64,000 nucleotides of DNA from Mesorhizobium sp. (GTDB lineage: Bacteria > Pseudomonadota > Alphaproteobacteria > Rhizobiales > Rhizobiaceae): the NCBI GenBank assembly GCA_004017535.1, contig SAJS01000012.1, forward strand, positions 67,501-131,500. Direction: 5' to 3'. A program made the translations under genes and the position numbers. Shown here in pieces: positions 9,491-17,591 of this stretch (the first letter of the stretch is position 1; each line of letters starts with the position of its first letter). Below the pieces are notes generated by a model. It made no database searches. It was not told the origin of the DNA and saw only the letters and a list, made by a program, of their open reading frames with translations.

Positions 9491-11221
9491 ATGTCTGGCC
9501 TGACGCGTATCGAGTGGGGTTTGGAATTGAACGGCAAGCCTAAAATCGTGAGGGAAGCGCTTCTCGCCTGCCGCCGCTATTTCCTGTTCGCGGCGGTATT
9601 CAGCCTGGCGATCAATCTGCTTTACCTCGCATCCCCGCTCTACATGCTGCAGATCTACGACCGTGTCGTCACCAGCGGCAGCGAGACGACGCTGGTGATG
9701 TTGACGCTGGTGCTGCTCGCAGCCTTCCTGGCAATGGCCGGCCTCGACCTCGTGCGCGCCGCGATCCTGACGCGCGCCAGCGCCCGGCTCGACCGGCTGC
9801 TTTCGGCCAGGATCCTGGCCGCCTCGGTCGAGACGCCGTCGCTGGGTGCTGCGCAAAGCCAGCCGATCCGCGATTTCGACACGTTCCGCCAGGTGATCAC
9901 CGGCAGCGGCATCCATGCCCTGTTCGACCTGCCGTGGTCGCCCATCTATATCGGGGTCATCTTCCTTCTGCACCCCTGGCTGGGTTTCTTCGCGCTTGGG
10001 TCCTCGCTGATCCTTATCGCCATGGCGGTGCTCAACGAATACATGGTCAGGGCGCCGCTGAAGCAGGCCAACGACCTCGCCACCGCGAACTACAATTTCA
10101 CCGAGATGAGCCTGCGGAACGCGGAAGTCGTCCGCGCCATGGGCATGATCGACGGCCTCGTCCGCCGCTGGGGGCGCGACCGTGGCATGGCGCTGCGCCG
10201 GCAGGGACAGGCCAGCGACCGGGCGGCGCTGATGTCCGGGATGATCCGCTTCCTGCGCCTTACCATGCAGTCGCTGATCCTCGGCCTCGGCGCCTATCTG
10301 GTCATCGAGCGGCAGATCACCGGCGGCTCGATGTTCGCGGCGAGCCTGCTTCTGGGCAGGGGGCTGCAGCCGGTCGAGCAGATCGTCGGATTGTGGCGCA
10401 GCCTTATCCTGGCGCGGGCTGCGCTCGGAAGGGTCGAAAAGCTGCTTGACGGCGGCGCGCAAGGCGAACGTTCGTTCAACCTTCCCAAGCCCACCGGCAA
10501 GATCGCCGTCGAACAGCTTACCTTCGCCATTCCGAACCTGCAGAAGGTGCTGTTGCGCGATGTCTCGTTCAAGCTGGAGGCAGGCGAGGCGCTCGGCATC
10601 GTCGGTCCCTCCGGCGCCGGCAAGTCGACGCTCGCCCGCCACCTCGCCGGCATCATGCAGCCGAGCCGCGGCACGGTCAGGCTGGACGGCGCCGACATGA
10701 CGCAATGGGGCAGGGAAGCGCTCGGCGACCATATCGGCTATCTGCCGCAGGACATCGAGCTGTTTTCCGACACGGTGGCCGCCAACATCGGCCGCTTCAA
10801 AACCGACGTCGACCGCGAGGTGATCGAGGCCGCCCGGCTTGCCGGCGTGCATGAGATGATCATCCGCCTGGCGCAAGGCTATGAGACGCAGATCGGCGAG
10901 GGCGGCGCCGTGCTGTCGGGCGGTTACCGGCAGCGCATCGCGCTTGCGCGCGCCGTCTTCGGCACGCCGAACCTCATCGTGCTCGACGAGCCGAGCTCCA
11001 ACCTCGACGCCGACGGCGACCGCGCGCTTGCCGAATGCGCGCTGGAGCTCAAGCGTCGCGGCAGCACCGTCATCATCGTGTCGCACCGGCCCTCGACCTT
11101 GGCCAATGTCGACAAGATCCTGCTGCTCAGGGATGGCGGCGTCGAGGCCTTCGGCATGCGGAACGAGATCGTCGCGCTGCTCAATCAGCGCGCCGCGCCG
11201 ATCGCGGTGGCAACCCAATGA
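9491..11221 (+). CDS. prsD: Type I secretion permease/ATPase (PrsD/AprD type)
   Basis: A 576-residue inner-membrane ABC exporter half-molecule. The N-terminal about 300 residues hold the transmembrane domain (hydrophobic segments around 30-60, 70-90, 150-190 and 260-300). The ATPase domain follows with Walker A GPSGAGKST near 373, signature LSGGYRQRI near 475, and Walker B LIVLDEPSS near 496. The family exports RTX-like proteins with a membrane-fusion protein and an outer-membrane TolC-type channel. The first ATG (9491) lacks a ribosome site because it abuts the hairpin; in-frame TTG codons at 9521 and 9527 lie after GAGTGGGG and are possible true starts. The gene overlaps the next one by ATGA, and no outer-membrane partner is in the window. 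Confidence 0.93.
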   Translation: MSGLTRIEWGLELNGKPKIVREALLACRRYFLFAAVFSLAINLLYLASPLYMLQIYDRVVTSGSETTLVMLTLVLLAAFLAMAGLDLVRAAILTRASARLDRLLSARILAASVETPSLGAAQSQPIRDFDTFRQVITGSGIHALFDLPWSPIYIGVIFLLHPWLGFFALGSSLILIAMAVLNEYMVRAPLKQANDLATANYNFTEMSLRNAEVVRAMGMIDGLVRRWGRDRGMALRRQGQASDRAALMSGMIRFLRLTMQSLILGLGAYLVIERQITGGSMFAASLLLGRGLQPVEQIVGLWRSLILARAALGRVEKLLDGGAQGERSFNLPKPTGKIAVEQLTFAIPNLQKVLLRDVSFKLEAGEALGIVGPSGAGKSTLARHLAGIMQPSRGTVRLDGADMTQWGREALGDHIGYLPQDIELFSDTVAANIGRFKTDVDREVIEAARLAGVHEMIIRLAQGYETQIGEGGAVLSGGYRQRIALARAVFGTPNLIVLDEPSSNLDADGDRALAECALELKRRGSTVIIVSHRPSTLANVDKILLLRDGGVEAFGMRNEIVALLNQRAAPIAVATQ

Positions 11222-12558
11222 CCGATGTCGCCGCCACCTATCGCAGTCTGCCCGGCGTCGTCGACGTCGGCGCCGATGCGGACTCGATCCGGGGTCCGGT
11301 CTGGGTCGGTTTGCTCATCATTTTCGCTTTCTTCGGCGTGTTCGGCGGCTGGGCGGCGGTCGCGCCGCTCAACGGCGCCGTGCTTGCCGACGCGATGGTG
11401 AAGGTCGAAGGCAACCGCAAGAGCGTTCAGCACTTCGATGGCGGCACGGTGAAGGAGATCCGCGTGAAGGACGGCGACATCGTCAAGGCAGGCGATGTGC
11501 TGGTCGTGCTCGATGACACGCGGGCCCGTTCGGAGTTCAACCTCTACTCCCAGCAATATGCGCTGCTGCGCGCCACGGATGCCCGCATCCGCGCCGAGCT
11601 CGACGGCAGCGCGGCGGTCGCCTTTCCCAAGGACATCTCCGCCGAGCATGAGGGCTACCTGCAGGACGCGATGGCCAACCAGATCACCGACCTCGAGAGC
11701 CAGCGCGCCTCGATGGCCGGCGCCACGAAGATCCTGCAAAAGCGGATCGCCGAGCTCGAGGAGCAGATCGAGGGCAAGGAGGCGCGCGTGGAATCCTACC
11801 GCGCGCAGCTCAAGTCGACCGTGGACGAGAAGACCGGCCTGAACAAGCTGCTGAAGGCCGGCCTGACGACGCGCACGCGCATCCTGGAGCTCGACCGCTC
11901 CGCTTCCGACCTGCAGGGCCTCATTGACCAGTCGCTGGGCGAGATTGCGGGCAACCGCCAGAACAAGGCGGAATTCGAAAGCCAGATCGCGCAGCTTACC
12001 AACGAGCGTCGCGCGAAACTGTCGGCCATGTTGATCGACACCCAGTCGAGCCTTGCCGACCTGGTGCCGAAGATGTTTGCCGCGCAGGCCACCGTGGACC
12101 GCGCCGAAGTGCGCGCTCCCTATGACGGCCAGGTGATGGACTTGACGATCTTCTCGACCGGCGCGGTCGTCACCCCCGGCCAGACCATCCTCGACATCGT
12201 TCCGGCCAGGAATTCGCTGATCGTGCAAGCGCAGGTCCGGGTCGAGGACATATCCAGCCTCCGCCAGGACATGACGGCCGAAGTCCGATTTACCTCCTAT
12301 AAACAGCGCACGACACCGGTCATCCACGGCCGCGTCACTCGCATCTCGGCGGACCGCGTGACCGACGCCAAGACTGGCCTTCCATATTATGTCGCCGACA
12401 TTGCGGTGGAGCCGCGGGAACTCGCCGCGGCACCACAGATCCAGCTCTATCCCGGTATGCCGGCGCAGGTCATGATCGTGACCGAGGAACGCACCGCGTT
12501 GGATTACATTGTGGGGCCACTGACGGCTTCGCTGCACACGGCGTTCCGGCAGAAGTAG
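11218..12558 (+). CDS. prsE: HlyD-family membrane fusion protein (PrsE type)
   Basis: A 446-residue periplasmic adaptor of a type I secretion system. One N-terminal membrane segment lies near residues 25-47 (VGLLIIFAFFGVFGGWAAV), then a lipoyl-like half-motif (HFDGGTVKEIRVKDGDIV), a long coiled-coil hairpin (about 100-280), the second lipoyl half (VRAPYDGQVMDLTIF) and the C-terminal beta-barrel with a PGMPAQVMI motif. The ATG at 11218 overlaps the ATPase stop, which fixes the start; longer in-frame extensions upstream are inside the ATPase gene. It should pair with the upstream ATPase to export the giant adhesin. Confidence 0.93.
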   Translation: MTDVAATYRSLPGVVDVGADADSIRGPVWVGLLIIFAFFGVFGGWAAVAPLNGAVLADAMVKVEGNRKSVQHFDGGTVKEIRVKDGDIVKAGDVLVVLDDTRARSEFNLYSQQYALLRATDARIRAELDGSAAVAFPKDISAEHEGYLQDAMANQITDLESQRASMAGATKILQKRIAELEEQIEGKEARVESYRAQLKSTVDEKTGLNKLLKAGLTTRTRILELDRSASDLQGLIDQSLGEIAGNRQNKAEFESQIAQLTNERRAKLSAMLIDTQSSLADLVPKMFAAQATVDRAEVRAPYDGQVMDLTIFSTGAVVTPGQTILDIVPARNSLIVQAQVRVEDISSLRQDMTAEVRFTSYKQRTTPVIHGRVTRISADRVTDAKTGLPYYVADIAVEPRELAAAPQIQLYPGMPAQVMIVTEERTALDYIVGPLTASLHTAFRQK

Positions 12559-12578
12559 ACCTTGCTAACGTGACCTAT

Positions 12579-12603
12579 GGATGTTGGCTTTTGCCGAACA
12601 TCC
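12579..12603 (+). terminator. Hairpin after the secretion operon
   Basis: GGATGTTGGC and GCCGAACATCC pair around a TTTT loop, 20 bases after the HlyD stop. No T-tract follows, so it is a likely but imperfect terminator. Confidence 0.45.
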
Positions 12604-13222
12604 GCTTCTGAAGGGGGTCTACCGAAAACAGACCATCCGCTTCCGGCCTCCATGCGGACATTTGGAGGGACAAGCGACTAACTTGTCATTGGGCGATGAC
12701 ATCCACAACATTGCTGAGCGATCGAAATCCGGAAGTAGCACGAGGCGCCTCGCAACCTGCGAATTCCAAAGCTGGATCAGTAGCTTAGTAACAGTCGCAC
12801 TTTGCAGCAAGTACTCACAATGTGTGGGGTGCGAAGAAAAACCCAGCAAAAACAACCAACCGACGACCGAACAATGTGCGGCCTTTTATCTTGCCATCGC
12901 TCTTCGGTCGTATTCCCTGGCCCTCGCTCGACAGCACCCACCTTCGCTCTGGCACGCGGCAATGTCCCGCTGCCCCCTTGTTGCACAGAAACTACGAAGG
13001 GAAGCAGATGGCTTCTAAGCGCTCAGCTGATTCTCACCGAGAGCGCTGCTTCAGCTGCAGCCGATCTGCAGCCGCCTTGATGATGTAAGTGCATTCGTGA
13101 CTTATCGAGGGCACGTTGTAATTCCCAGATTTGACCTCAGATGGCACTGGCCGGCTTGTCACATTGACATTGCGAAGGCGTGCCAAAAGCAGGCCGGCTG
13201 AACGAAATGGAGGTAAGCCGAC
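12604..13222 (+). other. Gene-free stretch at the left edge of the defence island
   Basis: About 620 bases with no convincing gene. Open frames occur on both strands, but they lack ribosome sites and protein-like composition. Base composition drops from the level of the secretion operon, consistent with an island boundary. A GGAGG ribosome site for the next gene is at about 13209. Confidence 0.4.
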
Positions 13223-14386
13223 GTGTGGCAGAAAGACATTCTTGTGTTGCCCGACGATCTGATTGCGTTCGCCTGGTCTGCACCGATGCGGGACTTGGCG
13301 GCGAAGCTCGAACTGTCCGACGTCGGGCTGAAGAAGCTGCTGACGCGATGTGGAATTGCGTCGCCGCCGCAAGGCTATTGGAACAAAATACGTGCCGGAA
13401 AGAAGGTGCCAGCACTACCGAAGGCGCCACCGCGACGCCCCGGTGAAATGGGCCGAGCAAGTGTCGACGCGCGGTTCAAGAAGGTCCTGTCGATTGCAGC
13501 CCCTCTTGCATCCAATGGGCCATTTGCATCCGCTCTGGTTCCAGAAGACCTCGACGAACTCCACGCACAGGAATTGCAAGCGATTGGCAAAGCTTCCGTC
13601 CCACACACGTTGGACAGGCCCCACAAAGGGCTCGTCCAAATACTCAAGCAGGAGCAGCGCCGCCGCGACAAGAATGCAGAACGCGAGTGGACCTTTGACG
13701 AACCCAAGTTCGACAATCCGCTAGGCAAGCGACGCTTGAGAATCTTCAACGCCTTGTTTTTGGCGCTTAGCAAGCGCGGCCACGACGGTAGTGCCTACGA
13801 GCGCGATGGAGAAATTCACGCGGGAGCAGCTATCGGCGACACACACGTCGGTTTGGAAATTGAAATAGCCGGTAGCCACCGAACTGTGCGTCAGCAGGGG
13901 TACCTGCGGCCGGCGCCGGAACTGCCGGCATCAACCCCGCTCGCGCTGCGGATCGATCCAGGTTTCGATCGCAAGAATACAGTCTCGTGGCAGGACAGCG
14001 GCGACGCCAAGCTTGAGTCAAAGATCGCTGAGATCGCAGCCGCGATCATCGTGGCGGGCGAGAAAACGTTTCGCCTTAGCCTGCGGGAAGCCGAGGAGCG
14101 TGCAGAGCGTGAGCGGATTGAAAAGGAGAAGCAGCGCCAGGAATGGCTAGTCCAACTCAACCAAAAGCGCTTGCAAAACCTGCGGACCAGTGGGGAGCTG
14201 CTGCGTCAAGCGGAAGAGATTCGCGCGCTTGTTGAGCGCGTCCGTCGCGCGATCGATGATGGTTCAGCTGACATCGATGGCTCGGCACTGGACGCATGGC
14301 AACGTTGGGCACTTGCAGAGGCAGACAGGATCGACCCAGTGCGGTCTGGTCAAATCTTGACGCATCTCAACGAGCCGTCGCTATGA
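13223..14386 (+). CDS. Hypothetical protein with HTH-like N-terminus
   Basis: A 387-residue protein of unknown function. The GTG start is supported by a well-placed GGAGG. Residues about 12-55 carry the pattern MRDLAAKLELSDVGLKKLLTRCGIASPPQGYW and look like a helix-turn-helix of the type found in a widespread family of unknown proteins (known by the GYW end). Residues about 110-150 are rich in Lys/Arg and Glu and about 285-345 form a long charged coiled coil (EERAERERIEKEKQRQEW). The middle may be a small alpha/beta domain. It lies alone before the AbiV-like gene, 147 bases away, and could be an accessory or regulator of the defence island. Confidence 0.7.
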   Translation: MWQKDILVLPDDLIAFAWSAPMRDLAAKLELSDVGLKKLLTRCGIASPPQGYWNKIRAGKKVPALPKAPPRRPGEMGRASVDARFKKVLSIAAPLASNGPFASALVPEDLDELHAQELQAIGKASVPHTLDRPHKGLVQILKQEQRRRDKNAEREWTFDEPKFDNPLGKRRLRIFNALFLALSKRGHDGSAYERDGEIHAGAAIGDTHVGLEIEIAGSHRTVRQQGYLRPAPELPASTPLALRIDPGFDRKNTVSWQDSGDAKLESKIAEIAAAIIVAGEKTFRLSLREAEERAERERIEKEKQRQEWLVQLNQKRLQNLRTSGELLRQAEEIRALVERVRRAIDDGSADIDGSALDAWQRWALAEADRIDPVRSGQILTHLNEPSL

Positions 14387-14533
14387 TATATTCTAAGATA
14401 CTTGACTTCTGATCGACCATCGAGCTGCAGAATGCTGGGCCGTAGTGGTCGGCCAAGTAGGGATCTGGAACGGACGACAACACTCCCAAAAATAATCCGA
14501 GCTAACTAGAATTGGCGAACTCACTGGAGTTTC

Positions 14534-16090
14534 ATGAGCGTACTGTCCACGCATCAGAACACTGCTTTCCGCATCGATAAAACCATACTGGATGCGATGG
14601 ATGCCTGCCTTGTGAATGCGCGCGCCCTTGTCGAGTCTGCGAAAGCAGTGCGCGCATCTGGCCACCAAAATATTGCCTATCACCTGGCGACCTTGGCCCT
14701 GGAGGAAATCGGCAAGCGTGAGCTGTTCGGGGTACAGGCGGTGGCGGATCGACGGGAAACCTCTCCCGCTTGGCCAAACAAACATACTCAGGACCACGTC
14801 AAAAAGCTTTTCTGGGCCTTCTTCGGAGCGGAGTTTTTCGCCGATGAGCTGACCAAGGAAGCGTTCGACAATCTACAAGGACTTGCCAGCACAATTCACA
14901 CCAATCGCCTAGCGGGACTCTACGTTGATCTCACCTCAGATGGGCTGAACATCCCAGCCGGCGCGATCGACAACCTCCAGGCCGACAACTTGATTGGCCT
15001 TGCTGAAGCGCGGCTCGGAATAGCCGAAGTGGTCACGGTCCGTGAGGAGATTCCCGCGGAAGACGCTGCGCTTCAGGCATGGTTCGAAATGGCCACGAGT
15101 GATCCGGATCAGAGGCGTCAAATCCTCTCCAGTGCATCCCTGAAAAAGCTGGCCGAGCTGAAAAGCCCCAAGGAATGGATTCGCTGGCTCAAAGGCCTGT
15201 TCGACGAGGCCGAAGCGGAGGGCCAAGCCGCAGTTGCCCTTGAGCTAAAGCGCAGTCGTAACCTCCCCGCCGAGGGTACTAAGGACAAGTGGAGAATTCG
15301 CGTACGCATCCTCTCGGCGTCTCACTCGATTCGCCCAAAGGCTCTAAAAGCTTGGAACGATCAAGTTGAATTTATCAAGCTCGTCGCGGTCTCCGGTAAG
15401 AAGGATCAGTTGATCGTCGAGTTCACTTTGAAGGATCAGGTGCCGATCGAGGCGCTGTGGCATTTCGGTTGGGGTATTGCCCGCCATTTCGTTGTAGCCC
15501 TGAACATAGGCACGATGGGATTCTGGTGGTGGCGGCTGCCCGAACAGATCAGCCGCTACTGGGACGGTATGGTCGATTTGGAAAGCGGCAAGGAGATTGG
15601 AGTCGAGCGCTGGCCCAGCCTGGTGATCGATTGGGGCGAGAACCGCGTGCTGGCCGAACAGGACCTCTATCAGGTTATGGCCTGCTTCGCTGCACTTCCG
15701 GGTCCCAATCGTAGGGACGAGCATAGAGCTTACAACTACTACATTGGCGGCCTCACTTTCCTATCGCTGAACGACATCCACTGGCAGAACGAGACAACGG
15801 CATTCGCCAATTTCATCTCGAGCCTACAGGCCATGATGGAGGATGCAGGCGACGTCAACGAAGGCGCTAGCTTCGAACCAACTTTCCTTGCGTTCCTGGA
15901 AAATTTATTTCCGAACTTCGATGAGCGTGAGCGCTACATGGAGCTTTGCCGCCTATTCGCGGCCGGCAATTTGGGGCAAGCCACTATCACGTTGAAAGAG
16001 GTGTCGTTCATTAAGCTGTTCTGCGATGCCTACTTCTTACGTACGATTCAGCCGAAAGCCTTTGAGAAGTTCAACCAGGAAAGCGGGTAG
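14534..16090 (+). CDS. AbiV-like abortive-infection protein with long C-terminal extension
   Basis: A 518-residue protein. Residues about 20-90 match the AbiV pattern: NARALVESAKAV, then a helix with AYHLATLALEEIGK at about 48-61, which is the family hallmark. Characterised AbiV proteins of lactococci are short (roughly 200 residues) phage-abortive-infection proteins; here about 300 further residues follow with no recognised motif, including a WRWL-type hydrophobic stretch near 330. The start has a GGAG ribosome site. The gene stands alone in the island, with an AT-rich upstream region. A role in phage defence is inferred from the N-terminal domain and neighbourhood only; what the extension does is unknown. 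Confidence 0.7.
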   Translation: MSVLSTHQNTAFRIDKTILDAMDACLVNARALVESAKAVRASGHQNIAYHLATLALEEIGKRELFGVQAVADRRETSPAWPNKHTQDHVKKLFWAFFGAEFFADELTKEAFDNLQGLASTIHTNRLAGLYVDLTSDGLNIPAGAIDNLQADNLIGLAEARLGIAEVVTVREEIPAEDAALQAWFEMATSDPDQRRQILSSASLKKLAELKSPKEWIRWLKGLFDEAEAEGQAAVALELKRSRNLPAEGTKDKWRIRVRILSASHSIRPKALKAWNDQVEFIKLVAVSGKKDQLIVEFTLKDQVPIEALWHFGWGIARHFVVALNIGTMGFWWWRLPEQISRYWDGMVDLESGKEIGVERWPSLVIDWGENRVLAEQDLYQVMACFAALPGPNRRDEHRAYNYYIGGLTFLSLNDIHWQNETTAFANFISSLQAMMEDAGDVNEGASFEPTFLAFLENLFPNFDERERYMELCRLFAAGNLGQATITLKEVSFIKLFCDAYFLRTIQPKAFEKFNQESG

Positions 16091-16736
16091 TTCAGTCGGA
16101 CTAAGCGGAATACAGGCAATTGCGCTGCCAGAGCACCCCAGTCGCGTACGCTATTTAACCTAGGCTGCATTTCTTGGGAGCCAGATTCAGGATGCGCGCA
16201 TCGGGAGCGCATTCGCGGGGGCCGCCACAGCTTCCTCTGGCCGGATTAGTTTCCGTTAAGTCGATGGGCATCCATTCCCATGACGCACCCAGAACGCTTT
16301 TTTGTTGGTCGACGCCTGATGGCAGTTTCGTCAGTACCCTTCGCCGAGCAGCAGAGTTGTGGAAAACAGCCTTTTCACAACTCTTAGCAGTGAATCCAGC
16401 CTATATTAGTTACGTCAGAGCAAACGGAAAGCACATGGGCGGTAATCTATGTTTGATGACAACGAGGCGGCGGACACCGCTGCCGATTGGGGCAAGTTGA
16501 TCGCGCTAGGTGTAGCGCCCGGGAGCGTCACCAGGGGAGTCAGCTTAAACGCGTTCGACAAGCCTGACCCTGAACCAAATGAATAGCCACGGTTTGCGGC
16601 TTCTAGTCACCGCGCATGGGCGATCAGGCGCCCAGCAGTGCGGCGCTTCCAAGTGGGAGCGTGTTCAGAGCGCTCCTGGTTTTTCTAAGTTTGGGTGAAC
16701 TGGGACACTCGTGAATTTCAACAAGTTGGGGTCAAT
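16091..16736 (+). other. Gene-free stretch before the helicase module
   Basis: About 640 bases with no convincing gene. A 108-codon open frame at 16174-16500 has no ribosome site and no protein-like features. The stretch is likely promoter DNA for the following two genes plus decayed sequence. Confidence 0.4.
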
Positions 16737-17591
16737 ATGAGTGGACACATATTGTTTGTCGACGACGATGAGGACATTCGGCAAGGTGACGTGATCCGCC
16801 GTTTTAATTCTGCTGATCGCATTTCGGCATCATATGGTTTTATCATTACAGCTGACTGCGACATTGCACAGAAGAAAACTGGAGACCGCTTTACATGGCT
16901 GGAAGTCATTCCAGCGGCTCAATATCTCGAAGAATTTTGGGCTACTGAGCAATTTAGGCGTATAGCTGATAGAAACCTGAAGACCGCATGTGAGGGTCTG
17001 AACAGCAAAATCAAGCGATCCGAACTGGGATTGTCTCTGCTTGACGATGGCGCACTTCGAGCTTGGTTGGCGGAAGCCGATGCTGATGCCATCCTCACGG
17101 CCATTGGTGGCAAATCAGACGTCAAACTTCGATCCCAACTGGCATGCATTCGATTGGCCCTCGGGTTTGACAGCTCAGGCTCACGTGTGAAAGACCTACA
17201 GCAGGCTTGGACCTTGCTTGGTCGCGATCAGAAGGGCCAGCAGTCGGCGATTAAAGAAGCCTTTGATCCTGACCGGGGCTTTCCTGATTTTGTTCTGATT
17301 CCGGAATTGCCAGCAACCGACGGATACGGGTTCGTCATTCTGCTCCGGGCCATTTCAATGATCCGGGCAGATGGGCTCTTCAGGTCAGAGACGGAAGCTC
17401 GCATCAACGGAAAACCAGAAGCATTTCACCGTATAGGACGATTTACAGACGGCTTGCGATTTTCAGTCGCCCAGAAGCTAGCGTTTCTCTTCTCTCGCAT
17501 TGGCATGCCAAAGAAATTCGAAGACGCATGTGACGCAGCCACCGAATTGCTCGTGGAACTCGTATATAAAGAAGCCGGAGAAAAGATATGA
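16737..17591 (+). CDS. Unknown partner of the helicase (GDVI...DCDI protein)
   Basis: Not recognised. The 284-residue product begins MSGHILFVDDDEDIRQGDVI and has GFIITADCDIAQ at about 34-45. This looks like a small beta-barrel or phosphoesterase-like N-terminal part with a conserved Cys-Asp pair, but no family can be named. The start at 16737 is chosen because GGGG lies suitably upstream; longer GTG/TTG starts lack support. The VDDDED opening superficially recalls a response regulator, but no phospho-receiver pattern follows. The stop overlaps the helicase start by ATGA, so the two are almost certainly one functional unit, and the gene composition is less GC-rich than the flanking metabolic regions. 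Confidence 0.65.
   Translation: MSGHILFVDDDEDIRQGDVIRRFNSADRISASYGFIITADCDIAQKKTGDRFTWLEVIPAAQYLEEFWATEQFRRIADRNLKTACEGLNSKIKRSELGLSLLDDGALRAWLAEADADAILTAIGGKSDVKLRSQLACIRLALGFDSSGSRVKDLQQAWTLLGRDQKGQQSAIKEAFDPDRGFPDFVLIPELPATDGYGFVILLRAISMIRADGLFRSETEARINGKPEAFHRIGRFTDGLRFSVAQKLAFLFSRIGMPKKFEDACDAATELLVELVYKEAGEKI

Noticed and set aside
9407-11218. 603-codon minus-strand frame opposite the secretion ATPase
   Set aside because: Antisense shadow of a gene with all ABC ATPase motifs; composition is His/Asp/Gln-rich and not protein-like.
12581-13018. 145-codon frame after the secretion operon
   Set aside because: No ribosome site, starts inside a hairpin, and the protein resembles no family.
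16174-16500. 108-codon frame before the helicase module
   Set aside because: No ribosome site, no protein-like pattern.
16737-16800. VDDDED start as a response-regulator receiver domain
   Set aside because: No phospho-acceptor Asp or other receiver motifs follow, and the rest of the protein does not fit.
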